This document shows positions 1 to 8,279 of a stretch of DNA of 64,000 nucleotides, piece after piece. The stretch is taken from NCBI RefSeq assembly GCF_000719975.1, contig NZ_JOIJ01000003.1, positions 62,001 through 126,000 of the forward strand, read 5' to 3'. Source of the stretch: Prauserella rugosa (GTDB taxonomy: Bacteria > Actinomycetota > Actinomycetes > Mycobacteriales > Pseudonocardiaceae). Under the pieces are notes generated by a model that had not been told where the DNA came from, made no database searches, and saw nothing but the letters and a program-made list of their open reading frames with translations. A program made the translations under genes and the position numbers. Within the stretch, counting starts at the first letter, position 1; every line of letters starts with the position of its first letter.

Positions 1-114
1 CGGGGATGTCGACCCGGCGGAGCACGGGCGGCTACTGTCGGTGTCCGACTCCCTCGATCGGGCGCCCGTTTGCCTCGTGCGCCGCGCGGGAAGCCCGCAC
101 CGGTGAGTGCCCAG

Positions 115-534
115 ATGCCTACCGTACGCACCCTGCGGGACGTCACCGATCTCGTCGGCAGGGGTGTCGCGCCGTACCTGCGCTACTCCCCCGGCCCGGA
201 CTCCGACGCCGCTCACCCCAGTACCGACCACGAGAGCGGACTGCTCATGCCCGGCGTGTCCATCAACCCGCTCGAGGCTCCCGGCTGGTGGACACTGCCC
301 CTCGAGGACTGGGTGGCCAGGCGGATCTGCCAGTACCTGCGCGAACTCGACGAGGGCGCGTGGCCCTGGCTGCTGTCCGGACGCGTCGTGGACGTCGGCC
401 CGGACAACGAGCCACTGCTCGTCGACGTCGAACCGGTCGCGTGGATGGACCTCGCACTGCTCGACGAGGCCCGCGACCACTACCGCAGCCGCCTCGAAGC
501 CGGCGTCGCCACCCACCAGGACAAAGCGCAGTAG
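115..534 (+). CDS. DUF6098 family protein
   Basis: A 139-aa soluble protein of unknown function. The segment from PSTD through MPGVSINPL, the paired tryptophans before a WVARR motif, and the GPDNEPL motif near the C-terminus match my memory of actinobacterial DUF6098 proteins. I see no signal peptide, membrane segment or catalytic motif. I chose the ATG at 115 because family members begin with a short Met-Pro lead into the LxxVxxLV helix; an in-frame GTG at 103 is an alternative. It converges on the SRPBCC gene at 632-1192 across a tandem repeat array. Family assignment is fairly secure; no function is known to me. Confidence 0.7.
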   Translation: MPTVRTLRDVTDLVGRGVAPYLRYSPGPDSDAAHPSTDHESGLLMPGVSINPLEAPGWWTLPLEDWVARRICQYLRELDEGAWPWLLSGRVVDVGPDNEPLLVDVEPVAWMDLALLDEARDHYRSRLEAGVATHQDKAQ

Positions 535-540
535 ACCTCC

Positions 541-615
541 GGCACTGCTCTGCCCGGCACTGCTCTGTCCGGCACTGCTCTGTCCGGCACTGCTCTGCCC
601 GGCACTCCTCTGCCC
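541..615. repeat. 15-bp tandem array, five copies
   Basis: Five consecutive 15-bp units of GGCACTGCTCTG(T/C)CC. The first four differ only at one C/T position and the fifth has one further substitution; a sixth degenerate unit may follow to 630. The array fills the gap between two convergent genes (stops at 534 and 632). It is not a hairpin and has no spacers, so it is a minisatellite rather than a terminator or CRISPR. Confidence 0.9.
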
Positions 616-631
616 ATCATTGCTCCGGCCG

Positions 632-1192
632 TCACCGCACGCGTGCTCCGACCTTCGGTGCGAGTGCCGCCGCGACCCGGCGCAGCATCCGCACGTACGG
701 CGACCACCGCGCCGGGCGGGCCACGCCGCCCGTCAGTTGCCGCTCCGCCCGGTCGAGGCAATCCTCCAGGAGCGCGTCGTGCAGCGGCATCCAGAACAGC
801 CGCACGGTGAGCCGGGCAGCGCCGCGCGGGCGGATCACCAGCAGATGGCGCAGCTCCGTCATCGGCCGATCCCCCGCCGGTACCCCGGGCCCTGAGCCGG
901 ACGCGGTGTCGGCGTGGCGCAAGGGCACGGTGCTGAACTCGTGGAACCCGTCGAAGCCGCGGGGCCGCGTGAATCGGAAGCGCACACAACGCCCCGGCGT
1001 CACGGCCTCCACCCGGTAGCGAACCGGACCATGACCCCCGCTCGCACCGACCTCCAGGGGCCGATCGAACGCCATCGGTGGCCAGGCATCGCGCGGCCAC
1101 AGGTGGTCCCGCGTTCCGCTGAGCCCCTGCAGCAGTGTGCCGACCTCCGCCTCGGCGACCGGCAGCACCCGCGCGTGAAGGTTGTGGAGCAT
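632..1192 (-). CDS. SRPBCC-like protein
   Basis: A 186-aa soluble protein with the pattern of an SRPBCC/START-like fold: an N-terminal strand lead, a VxYRVEAVTPGRCVRFRFTRPRG core resembling the hydrophobic-cavity sheet, and a long C-terminal helix with a DALLEDCLDRAERQL segment. Such proteins bind hydrophobic ligands; no ligand can be named. The ATG at 1192 is preferred; a GTG at 1213 is possible. It is divergent from the TetR gene at 1378, and their 185-bp gap carries a repeat array and a palindrome, so TetR control of this gene is plausible (inference). Confidence 0.6.
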   Translation of the reverse strand: MLHNLHARVLPVAEAEVGTLLQGLSGTRDHLWPRDAWPPMAFDRPLEVGASGGHGPVRYRVEAVTPGRCVRFRFTRPRGFDGFHEFSTVPLRHADTASGSGPGVPAGDRPMTELRHLLVIRPRGAARLTVRLFWMPLHDALLEDCLDRAERQLTGGVARPARWSPYVRMLRRVAAALAPKVGARVR

Positions 1193-1282
1193 CCGAACCC
1201 CTGCCCCGTCCACCGTCGGCGGACGTCGGTTGTCGAAGGTCGCAGTAGTGAGCTTTTTCGTGAGCTTTCGTGAGTCGTTATA

Positions 1283-1347
1283 GAGAGCCGTTGTCGATAG
1301 CCGCTGTAGATACCCGTTGTAGAGAGCTGTTGTAGAGAGCTGTCCCT
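1283..1347. repeat. 13-bp direct repeats upstream of tetR
   Basis: Five head-to-tail 13-bp units with consensus GAGAGC(C/T)GTTGTA lie between the divergent SRPBCC and TetR genes, ending where a palindrome at 1346-1360 begins. Units 2 and 3 are the most diverged. Iterated half-sites on one DNA face suggest protein binding, but a neutral minisatellite is also possible. Confidence 0.8.
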
Positions 1348-1370
1348 AAAACAGTATTAGAGCATAGTCT
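1346..1370 (+). promoter_or_regulatory. TetR operator-like palindrome plus -10 box
   Basis: CTAAAACAGTATTAG (1346-1360) is a 15-bp palindrome with six of seven base pairs matching around a central A, A/T-rich in a very G+C-rich region. Just downstream, TAGTCT (1365-1370) is a good -10 hexamer that ends 7 nt before the tetR ATG. The palindrome overlaps the expected promoter spacer, which fits autorepression by the adjacent TetR protein. Confidence 0.6.
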
Positions 1371-1377
1371 CCACAAC

Positions 1378-1989
1378 ATGGGCAGACCCGAACGGCACAC
1401 CCGCGACGATTTCCTCGATGCCGCGGCCCGGCTCTTCGCCGACGGTGGCACGCGGGCGGTGACGATGTCGGCCGTCGCGCGTGCGGCGGGCGCACCGAGC
1501 GGCTCGCTGTACCACCGCTTCGCCGACCGGCCGGCGCTACTGGCCGCGCTGTGGACCCGGACCGTCGACCGGTTCCAGGCCGGCTACCTCGAACAGCTCC
1601 GCCGCACGCCGCCCGTGGAGGGCGCGGTGGCCGCGGCGGCGCACGTCGTGCGCTGGTGCCGGGAGCACCCGGCGGAGGCGCACGTGCTGCACGCGGGCAA
1701 GCGGGCGTTCGACACCGGCACGTGGCCCGAGCCGGACCGCGCGGCCGGCGAGCGCTCCGAGCGCGAACTACGGCGCGCACTGCAGGCGGCGTGCCGAACC
1801 CTGCGCGCGGCCACGCGCCGTTCGACCGACGAACTGCTGCTCGTGCTGGTCGACCTGCCCTACGCGACGGTGCACCGCCACCTCTCCCGGGGTGACACGC
1901 CGCCCGCCCGGGCCGTCACCACCGCCACGGCGGCGGCCCGCGCTCTGCTCACCCCGAGCGACGATCACCCGAGCGACGCTCCGAGGTGA
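1378..1989 (+). CDS. TetR/AcrR family regulator
   Basis: A 203-aa one-domain-plus-ligand-core repressor. The N-terminal helix-turn-helix spans about residues 8-52 (AAARLFADGGTRAVTMSAVARAAG, then the recognition helix with SGSLYHRFADRPALLAAL), typical of TetR. The C-terminal two thirds is helical and Arg/Ala-rich with no recognisable ligand motif. No Shine-Dalgarno precedes the ATG; instead TAGTCT ends 7 nt upstream, so the transcript is probably leaderless. Its likely targets are itself and the divergent SRPBCC gene. Confidence 0.85.
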   Translation: MGRPERHTRDDFLDAAARLFADGGTRAVTMSAVARAAGAPSGSLYHRFADRPALLAALWTRTVDRFQAGYLEQLRRTPPVEGAVAAAAHVVRWCREHPAEAHVLHAGKRAFDTGTWPEPDRAAGERSERELRRALQAACRTLRAATRRSTDELLLVLVDLPYATVHRHLSRGDTPPARAVTTATAAARALLTPSDDHPSDAPR

Positions 1990-2024
1990 GCCCGGCCGAG
2001 CGTGCCGAGGCGCGACTCAGCCGG

Positions 2025-3116
2025 TCAGCGACGCGGGCGTCCCAGCTCGGTGCGTCCCAGTTCGGCGAGCAGTGCACGCACCGCGGACCGCCCGGCTCGG
2101 CTGGCACCGACGGTGCTGGCCGACGGCCCGTAGCCGACGAGGTGCACCCGCGGCTCGGCGACCACACGCGTGCCGTCCATGCGCACCCCGCCTCCCGGCT
2201 CCCGGAGTCCCAGCGGAGCGAGGTGATCGAGCGCGGCGCGGAAGCCGGTGGCCCACAGGATCACGTCGGCGGCCTGCTCCCTCCCGTCCGGCCAGACGAC
2301 GCCGCGCGGCGTGATGCGCTCGAACATCGGCCTGCGGTCGAGAATGCCCGCCTCTCGCGCGGCCCTGACCTGCGGCGTGAGCATCAGGCCCGTCACACTG
2401 ACCACGCTGCGCGGCGGTTTGCCCTGCCGGACGCGTGCGTCGACCTGCGCGACGACCTCGCGGCCGTACTCGGGTGTGAACTCGGCGTCCCGGAACACCG
2501 GCGGCGTCCGCGTGACCCACGTCGTCCCCGCGGCGACCGGGGCGATCTCGAGCAGCTGCTGCACCGCGGAACTGCCGCCGCCGACCACGACGACATGCTT
2601 GCCGCGGAACTCGTCGGCTCCCGAGAAGTCGGCCGTGTGCAACTGCCTGCCCCGGAAGTCGCCCTGGCCCGGGTAGTGCGGCCAGAAGGGGCGGTCCCAC
2701 GTCCCGGTGGCGTTGACGATCCCGTTGGCCAGCCACGTCTCGGCGGGCGTCTCGACGACGAACGCGCCGCGTTCGTCGTCGGCGTACCGCACGGCGCGGA
2801 CGTCGAGCGGCCTGCGCACCGGGAGGTCGAACGTGCGCTCGTAGCGGTCGAAGTACTCGGTGACGACCTCGGACGCGGGCCGATGCGGGTCCGGTGTGCC
2901 GAGCGCCAGCCCCGGCAGCTCGTGCAGGCCGTGGACCTTGTCGAACCGCAGGGACGGCCACCGGTACTGCCAGGCACCGCCCGGCCGTTTCGCGTGATCG
3001 AGCACCACGAAACCGGAGCGACCGTCCAAGCCGGCGCGGCGCAGGAAGTACGCGGCCGACAGCCCGGCCTGTCCGGCGCCGAGGACGGCCACCTCCACCG
3101 CGTGATCAGCCCGCAT
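2025..3116 (-). CDS. FAD/NAD(P)H flavoprotein monooxygenase-like
   Basis: A 363-aa class B flavoprotein monooxygenase-type oxidoreductase. Residues about 9-16 give the FAD-binding GAGQAGLS Rossmann motif; about residue 165 VVVVGGGSSAVQ is the NAD(P)H-binding Rossmann motif; an ATGFRAAL segment near residue 295 is the conserved ATG motif of this superfamily. Such enzymes oxygenate or oxidise small organics in the cytosol; the substrate is unknown. The ATG at 3116 is preferred, with an in-frame GTG at 3131. It lies 54 bp downstream of coxG on the same strand, so it may be the last gene of the cox transcript and act on the same compounds (inference). Confidence 0.75.
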   Translation of the reverse strand: MRADHAVEVAVLGAGQAGLSAAYFLRRAGLDGRSGFVVLDHAKRPGGAWQYRWPSLRFDKVHGLHELPGLALGTPDPHRPASEVVTEYFDRYERTFDLPVRRPLDVRAVRYADDERGAFVVETPAETWLANGIVNATGTWDRPFWPHYPGQGDFRGRQLHTADFSGADEFRGKHVVVVGGGSSAVQQLLEIAPVAAGTTWVTRTPPVFRDAEFTPEYGREVVAQVDARVRQGKPPRSVVSVTGLMLTPQVRAAREAGILDRRPMFERITPRGVVWPDGREQAADVILWATGFRAALDHLAPLGLREPGGGVRMDGTRVVAEPRVHLVGYGPSASTVGASRAGRSAVRALLAELGRTELGRPRR

Positions 3117-3170
3117 GTCCGGTACAACCACGTGGCGTGGCGGCCCATTCCGGCGCGGGCCGCTACCGGG

Positions 3171-3938
3171 TCACGAGCCCTTCTTCCCCCGAATCAGGCG
3201 AATCACGGCGAGGACCCCGAAGAGCGCGACCACGCCGGCGATCACGGGCGCGAGACGCTTGGCGACCGACGCACCCGCGTAGTCGAACAGGTCGATGGCC
3301 TCCGCCTCACCGCGTGAGCCCGCGGGCTTGACCGACTCGAGCTGGGGCTTCTCGGGCTGGGGCGGCGGCGCCGCGGCGGCCGCACCCGCGGCGATGCCGC
3401 TGCCGTCACCCGTGCCCGGCGTCGTGTCTTTTCCCGGCTTCACATCCGTCCCGGCCCCCGTGTCCTGGGCGGAGTCGGCACCGGCCTGCGCCGGGTCGGA
3501 CGCGAGTTCCGCCGACAGGTTCTCCGCGAAGCTGTCGAGGATCTTGCCGCCGACCTCCGAGATCATGCCCCGCCCGAACTGGGCGGGCTTGCCCGTGACG
3601 TTCAGGTCGGTGGCCACGGCTCCGTGGGTGGTGTTCCCGTCAGCCGTGAGGGTCACGGTGACGTTGGCCGAGGCCGTACCCGCACCTCGCGAATCCTTGC
3701 CGGAGGCCTTGATCGTGATCTTCCTGGACGACTCGTCCTTCTCGAGGAACTCGCCACTGCCCTTGTAGAGCAGCGAGACCGGGCCCAGCTTGACCTTCAC
3801 CGTTCCCTTGAACGTGTCGCCTTCGACGGCGGTGAGTGTCGCGCCGGGCATGCACGGCGCCACGCGTTCCGGATCGATGATCGCCTTCCACACCTCGTCG
3901 ATGGGTGCCGGGACGGTGAATTCGTGGTCCAGCCGCAC
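3171..3938 (-). CDS. coxG: CoxG-like SRPBCC membrane-anchored protein
   Basis: A 255-aa protein. Residues about 1-150 are a CoxG/SRPBCC domain (PxPxDEVWKAIIDPERVAPCMPGATL, then VKVKLGPVSLLYKGSGEFLEKDE), followed by an Ala/Pro/Asp-rich linker and a C-terminal transmembrane helix (about residues 228-248) ending in basic RGKKGS. CoxG proteins are thought to tether the molybdenum hydroxylase to the cytoplasmic membrane. The GTG start is fixed by a near-perfect AAGGAGGTC Shine-Dalgarno 5 nt upstream. It follows coxM after 145 bp that include a strong hairpin, so it may be expressed at a different level. Confidence 0.85.
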   Translation of the reverse strand: MRLDHEFTVPAPIDEVWKAIIDPERVAPCMPGATLTAVEGDTFKGTVKVKLGPVSLLYKGSGEFLEKDESSRKITIKASGKDSRGAGTASANVTVTLTADGNTTHGAVATDLNVTGKPAQFGRGMISEVGGKILDSFAENLSAELASDPAQAGADSAQDTGAGTDVKPGKDTTPGTGDGSGIAAGAAAAAPPPQPEKPQLESVKPAGSRGEAEAIDLFDYAGASVAKRLAPVIAGVVALFGVLAVIRLIRGKKGS

Positions 3939-4048
3939 GGGCCGACCTCCTTCCTCGATGCCTGCGCTCGATGCTCGCGCCGCAGAACGCCGTCACGGCG
4001 CCTGCGCGTGTTGTGCGGGTCCGCCGACCGGTGTCAGCGGGGCCGGTA

Positions 4049-4096
4049 CCGGTGGAGGGCACCACGGGGACCAGGACCCGCGGTGCCCTCCACCGG
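4049..4096 (-). terminator. Hairpin between coxM and coxG
   Basis: CCGGTGGAGGGCACC (4049-4063) and its exact reverse complement (4082-4096) form a perfect 15-bp stem with an 18-nt loop, starting 9 nt after the coxM stop. No U-tract follows, which is usual for actinobacterial terminators. It could terminate, attenuate or protect the coxSLM message ahead of coxG. Confidence 0.75.
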
Positions 4097-4104
4097 CCGG
4101 TGAT

Positions 4105-4959
4105 TCAGCCTGCCATCGCCGCCTCGACGGCGCGTCCCGTGAGCACACGGGCGAGGTGCTGGCGATACTCCACGTCGGCGTTGCCGTCGACCGTGGGGCT
4201 GGTGCCCTCCGCGGCGTGCGAGGCCGCCTCGCGGATGGTCTCCGCATCGGCCGAGCGGCCCACCAGGGCTTCCTCCACCGCCCGCGCACGGACGGGGATC
4301 GAGGCCATGTTGGTGAGCCCGATCCTCGCCTCGGCGATGGTGCCGCCCTCGGCGCGTACGGTGGCCGCGACCGCGACCATCGACCACGCCTGGGCGACCC
4401 GGTTGAACTTCTCGTAGTGCGCCGTCCAGCCGGTGTGCTTGGGCACGCGCACCTCGACGAGGATCTCGTCGGGGGCCAGCGACGTCGTGAAGAAGTCCTG
4501 GAAGAACTCCGCCGACGACACCGTCCGCCTGCCCCCGGTCCCCTGGATCACCATCTCGGCGCCCAGCGCCAGCGCCGGCGCGAGCAGGTCACCCGCCGGG
4601 TCGGCGTGGGCGAGCGAACCGCCGAACGTGCCGCGGTGCCGCACCTGCGGATCGGCGACGGTGTCGGTGGCCCTGGCGAGGAGCAGGGCGTGATCGTGCA
4701 CGAGCGGATCGCGCTGTACGTCGTAATGCGTGGTCATCGCACCGATCACCACGGCATCGCCGTCGTCGCGCACGCCCTTGAGCTCACTGACCTTGCCGAG
4801 GTCCACGACCGTGGTCGGTGCGGCCAGGCGCATGCGCAGCACGGGCAGCAGGCTCTGCCCGCCCGCGAGCACCTTGGCGTCCTCGCCCGCATCGGCGAGC
4901 GCACGCACCGCCTCATCCACAGTGGACGGTGCTACGTAGTCGAACGGAGCGGGGATCAC
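4105..4959 (-). CDS. coxM: Molybdenum hydroxylase FAD-binding medium subunit
   Basis: A 284-aa medium subunit of a CO dehydrogenase/xanthine dehydrogenase-type enzyme. FAD-binding motifs include KVLAGGQSLLPVLRMRLA (about residues 30-47) and RHRGTFGGSLAHADPAGDLL (about residues 102-121), which contact the FAD that passes electrons on from the [2Fe-2S] subunit. The start is a GTG at 4959 with an AGGAGGTGC Shine-Dalgarno inside the coxL 3' end; it overlaps the coxL stop as GTGA, so translation is coupled. Upstream in-frame ATG codons would extend far into coxL and lack homology. The order S-L-M is the form II arrangement. Confidence 0.9.
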   Translation of the reverse strand: MIPAPFDYVAPSTVDEAVRALADAGEDAKVLAGGQSLLPVLRMRLAAPTTVVDLGKVSELKGVRDDGDAVVIGAMTTHYDVQRDPLVHDHALLLARATDTVADPQVRHRGTFGGSLAHADPAGDLLAPALALGAEMVIQGTGGRRTVSSAEFFQDFFTTSLAPDEILVEVRVPKHTGWTAHYEKFNRVAQAWSMVAVAATVRAEGGTIAEARIGLTNMASIPVRARAVEEALVGRSADAETIREAASHAAEGTSPTVDGNADVEYRQHLARVLTGRAVEAAMAG

Positions 4960-7397
4960 TGCGCACCTCCTTGTGCCGGGTCGATCGAGCCGAGTCCGCC
5001 ACCGGCCTCGGCTCCGGGGCCGCCTGCATCGGTCTCGCCCATGTGCACGGCCCGCCACACACGCATGGGGCTGAGCGGCATCTCGATGTCGTCGACTCCG
5101 TGGTGCCGGACGGCATCGACCACCGCGTTGACCACCGCCGGGGTGGAGGCGATGGTGCCGGCCTCACCGACGCCCTTGACGCCGAGCGGGTTCGACGTCG
5201 CGGCGGTCTCGGTGCGGTCGGTGGTGAACGAGGGCAGGTCCATCGCCGACGGCAGCAGGTAGTCGGCGAAGGTTCCGGAGGTGAGCGTGCCGAACTCGTC
5301 GTACACGGCCTCCTCGTACAGCGCCTGGGCGATGCCCTGTGCCAGTCCGCCGTGCATCTGGCCCTCGACGATCAGCGGGTTGATCACCTTGCCGATGTCG
5401 TCGACACACACGTACGAGCGCAGGCGCACCCGGCCGGTCTCGGTGTCGACCTCCGCCGCGCACAGGTGCGTGCCGTGCGGGAACGAGAAGTTCTCCGGGT
5501 CGAACACGGCCTCGGAGTCCAACGTGGGCTCCACCCCGTCGGGCAGGTCGTGTGCCGCGAAGACCGCCAACGCGATGTCCTGGATGGACGTCGAGGTGTC
5601 GGTACCGCGCACGCTGAACTTGCCGTCGGCGAACTCGAGGTCGTCCTCGGAGGCCTCCAGCAGGTGCGCGGCGACCTTGCGGGCCTTGGAGACGACCTTC
5701 TCGGCCGCCTTCACCACGGCGATGCCGCCGACGGCCAGCGACCGCGAGCCGTACGTGTCCAGGCCCTTGTGTGAGGACTGCGTGTCGCCGTGCAGGATCT
5801 CGACGTCGTCGAAGGCCACGCCGAGCTGGTCGGCCACGATCTGGCTCCACGCCGTCTCGTGGCCCTGACCGTGCGGCGAGGCGCCCGTGACGACCTCCAC
5901 CTTGCCGGTGGGCAACATGCGGATCGCCGCGTGCTCCCAGCCACCCGCTCCGTAGTCGAGCGAACCGAGCACCCGCGACGGTGCGAGCCCGCACATCTCG
6001 GTGAAGGTGGAGATGCCGATACCGAGTTGGACCTTGTCACCGCGTTCCCGCCGCTGCTGTTGTTCCCTACGCAGCCCGTCGTAGTCGAACAGCTGCATGG
6101 CCTTCGCGGTCGCCGCCTCGTAGTTGCCCGAGTCGTAGGTCAACGTGGAGACGGTCGTGTACGGGAACTCCTCGTGCTTGATCCAGTTCTTCTCGCGCAG
6201 CTCCATCGGGTCCATGCCGAGCTCGGCCGCCAGCTCGTCCATGATGCGCTCGATGGCGAACGTCGCCTCGGGCCTGCCGGCACCGCGGTAGGCGTCGGTG
6301 AGCGTGGTGTTGGTGAACACGGTCGTGCAGGAGAACCGGTAGGCCGGGATCTTGTAGATCGCGTTGAACATGAACGCACCCAGCACCGGCACCCCGCCGC
6401 CCACGATGCCCAGGTAGGCACCCATGTCGGCGAGCAGGTCGACCTTCAGCCCCGTCACGGTGCCGTCGCGGGTGGCCGAGATCGTGATGTCCTGCATCTG
6501 GTCGCGGCCGTGGTGGGCGGCGACCATCGTCTCCGAACGCGACTCCGTCCACTTGATCGGACGGCCGAGCTTCTGCGCCACGACCACCGCGGCGCACTCC
6601 TCGGGGGTCACGGCGAGTTTGCCGCCGAAACCGCCGCCGACGTCCGGGGCGATGACCCGTACCTGGTGCTCGGGCAGACCCAGCGTCATCGCGACCATCG
6701 TCTTGAGGATGTGGGGCACCTGCGTGGCCGACCACATCGTCAGTTGCGGCGCCGTGGGATCGACGACCACCGACCGCGGCTCCATGAAGGCGGGCACGAG
6801 GCGCTGCTGGCGGAAGCGGCGCGTCACGACCACCTCGGCCTCGTCGATGGCCTTCTGCACGTCGCCGCCGGAGCCGGCCTCGTTCGAGTCGAACACCCAC
6901 AGGGCGCTCTTGTTCGTGCCGAGGTCCTCGTGCACCAGCGGTGCCCCTTCGGCCACGGCGTTGTCGAGCCCGAGCACGACCGGAAGGTCGTCGTACTCGA
7001 CGTCGATCTCGGCGAGGGCGTCCTCGGCCTCGGCTGCGCTGCGCGCGACCACCGCCGCGACGGCCTCGCCCGCGAAGTTCACCGTGCCCTGGGCGAGCAT
7101 CGGCCTGCGGGGCGTCTTCTGGTCCGGCGTGATCGGCCACGCGTTGGGCATTCCGATCTCGCCCGACGGGTCGAGGTCGTCACCGGTGAACACGGCGACG
7201 ATACCCGGCATCTCCTTCGCCGCCGAGGTGTCGATGCTGACGATCCGCGCGTGCGCCGTCGGACTGCGCAGGAACGCCATGTGCATGAGCCCGGGCAACG
7301 CGATGTTGTCGGTCCACCGCGTCCGTCCGGTGATCAGCCGTTCGTCCTCCTTGCGGACGCGGGCGCGCCCGACTTCCGGTTCGGCCGCGGTGGTCAT
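4956..7397 (-). CDS. coxL: Form II CO-dehydrogenase-like molybdopterin large subunit
   Basis: An 813-aa catalytic subunit that should carry Mo-MCD (molybdopterin cytosine dinucleotide). Motifs in order: [13 protein letters not shown] near residue 24, [12 protein letters not shown] near 250, the active-site loop AYRGAGR at residues 369-375, and the C-terminal VGEAG with the catalytic Glu. AYRGAGR is the form II signature; authentic aerobic CO dehydrogenases (form I) have AYxCSFR. It is therefore a molybdenum hydroxylase of uncertain substrate, not a proven CO oxidase. The start ATG overlaps the coxS stop (ATGA) and has a GGAGGTGAC Shine-Dalgarno. Length is normal for the family. It acts as an (SLM)2 complex in the cytoplasm, probably tethered by CoxG. 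Confidence 0.9.
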   Translation of the reverse strand: MTTAAEPEVGRARVRKEDERLITGRTRWTDNIALPGLMHMAFLRSPTAHARIVSIDTSAAKEMPGIVAVFTGDDLDPSGEIGMPNAWPITPDQKTPRRPMLAQGTVNFAGEAVAAVVARSAAEAEDALAEIDVEYDDLPVVLGLDNAVAEGAPLVHEDLGTNKSALWVFDSNEAGSGGDVQKAIDEAEVVVTRRFRQQRLVPAFMEPRSVVVDPTAPQLTMWSATQVPHILKTMVAMTLGLPEHQVRVIAPDVGGGFGGKLAVTPEECAAVVVAQKLGRPIKWTESRSETMVAAHHGRDQMQDITISATRDGTVTGLKVDLLADMGAYLGIVGGGVPVLGAFMFNAIYKIPAYRFSCTTVFTNTTLTDAYRGAGRPEATFAIERIMDELAAELGMDPMELREKNWIKHEEFPYTTVSTLTYDSGNYEAATAKAMQLFDYDGLRREQQQRRERGDKVQLGIGISTFTEMCGLAPSRVLGSLDYGAGGWEHAAIRMLPTGKVEVVTGASPHGQGHETAWSQIVADQLGVAFDDVEILHGDTQSSHKGLDTYGSRSLAVGGIAVVKAAEKVVSKARKVAAHLLEASEDDLEFADGKFSVRGTDTSTSIQDIALAVFAAHDLPDGVEPTLDSEAVFDPENFSFPHGTHLCAAEVDTETGRVRLRSYVCVDDIGKVINPLIVEGQMHGGLAQGIAQALYEEAVYDEFGTLTSGTFADYLLPSAMDLPSFTTDRTETAATSNPLGVKGVGEAGTIASTPAVVNAVVDAVRHHGVDDIEMPLSPMRVWRAVHMGETDAGGPGAEAGGGLGSIDPAQGGAQ

Positions 7398-7933
7398 GCG
7401 TCACCTCCCACGCCCGTGCCCGTCGCCGCGGGCTGACCTTCGCCGACCTGTTCGGCCTCCGGTCCCGCACCGGGCCGCATGTGGCCGGCCGCATCGCGTA
7501 CGGCGCGGACGATGTTCTGATAGCCGGTGCACCGGCAGAGGTTGCCTTCGAGGCCTTCGCGGACGGCTTCCTCGTCCGGATTCGGGTTGTCGGCCAGCAG
7601 ATCGATCGACTGCATGATCATGCCGGGAGTGCAGAAACCGCACTGGAGTGCGTGGTTGTCGCGGAAGGCCTGCTGCACCGGGTGGAGCTGCCCGTCGCGG
7701 GCGAGCCCCTCCACGGTGGTGACCTCACAGCCGTCCGCCTGGACGGCCAGGACCGAACAGGACTTCACGCTCTGCCCGTCGAGATGGACGGTGCAGGCGC
7801 CGCAGTTACTCGTGTCGCAGCCGACCACGGTTCCGGTCTTGCCGAGCTTCTCCCGCAGATGATGCACGAGCAGAGTCCGGGGTTCGACGTCATCCGTGTA
7901 GTCGGTCCCGTCGACGGTGACGGTGATGCGCAT
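7394..7933 (-). CDS. coxS: Molybdenum hydroxylase [2Fe-2S] small subunit
   Basis: A 179-aa iron-sulfur subunit with a plant-ferredoxin-type cluster (Cys39, Cys44, Cys47, Cys59) and a C-terminal helical cluster domain (Cys98, Cys101, Cys133, Cys135; motifs CGFCTPG and CRCTGY). All eight ligands are present. It passes electrons from the molybdenum centre to the FAD subunit. The ATG at 7933 has a GGAGG-type Shine-Dalgarno; the earlier in-frame ATG at 7999 would add unrelated sequence. The C-terminal 30 residues are Gly/Ala-rich and dispensable-looking. First gene of coxS-L-M; a 10-bp inverted repeat lies 58-83 bp upstream. Confidence 0.92.
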   Translation of the reverse strand: MRITVTVDGTDYTDDVEPRTLLVHHLREKLGKTGTVVGCDTSNCGACTVHLDGQSVKSCSVLAVQADGCEVTTVEGLARDGQLHPVQQAFRDNHALQCGFCTPGMIMQSIDLLADNPNPDEEAVREGLEGNLCRCTGYQNIVRAVRDAAGHMRPGAGPEAEQVGEGQPAATGTGVGGDA

Positions 7934-7990
7934 GGGGCCTCCTGTGGTGGCTCGGTCCGCCGGGTGGACGGGCCGCGTGGAACGGCCTGG

Positions 7991-8016
7991 GCCGATCACC
8001 GCGGGCGGTGATCGGC
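7991..8016. promoter_or_regulatory. Inverted repeat upstream of coxS
   Basis: GCCGATCACC (7991-8000) and its exact reverse complement GGTGATCGGC (8007-8016) are separated by 6 bp. It is 58 bp upstream of the coxS start and far from the xdhC stop, so an operator is more likely than a terminator. The regulator is unknown; the clustered IclR protein is one candidate. Confidence 0.6.
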
Positions 8017-8215
8017 TTCACAAACTCGAGCCTGCTACGTGAGCCCTTCCTCGACAACCCCGATCTTGGCGTCCACCACGAGCCGTTCCGCATCCGCGGA
8101 TCGCCACCTGGGCACGGACTCCGCGGGTGCGGAAATATTCGCCCGATCGGTTGCGTGGTGGGTGGTGCCAATGGACCGTTGGCACCGCCCGGCCACCGGC
8201 ACGCCGAGGACGCCA

Positions 8216-8257
8216 CCCCGTCCCGTCACCGCCCCGCCCCGTCCCGTCACCGCCCCG
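8216..8257. repeat. Perfect 21-bp tandem duplication
   Basis: Two exact head-to-tail 21-bp copies (8216-8236 and 8237-8257), C-rich, with core GTCCCGTCACCGCC. They sit 22 bp past the xdhC stop. Confidence 0.85.
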
Positions 8258-8279
8258 GCAGCTGCCGGCGGCACCGCCC

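Larger units (their letters stand above)
7934..8279. other. 346-bp regulatory gap before coxS
   Basis: No coding sequence is convincing here. Besides the inverted repeat at 7991-8016 and the 21-bp duplication at 8216-8257, there is a short A/T-rich spot (GGAAATATTCGCC near 8130) that could belong to a minus-strand promoter. The gap separates the xdhC stop from coxS and is the likely promoter region for coxSLM. Confidence 0.6.

Noticed and set aside
480..1100. A 206-residue minus-strand frame over the 15-bp repeats
   Set aside because: It contains repeat-encoded PDRAV peptides and is out of frame with the SRPBCC gene; the repeats rather than a protein explain it.
5790..7617. Long plus-strand frames opposite coxL
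   Set aside because: They are shadows of the well-supported coxL and coxS genes, with no homology-like motifs.
4956..7933. Annotation as genuine aerobic CO dehydrogenase
   Set aside because: The active-site loop is AYRGAGR (form II), not AYxCSFR, so CO as the main substrate is not supported.
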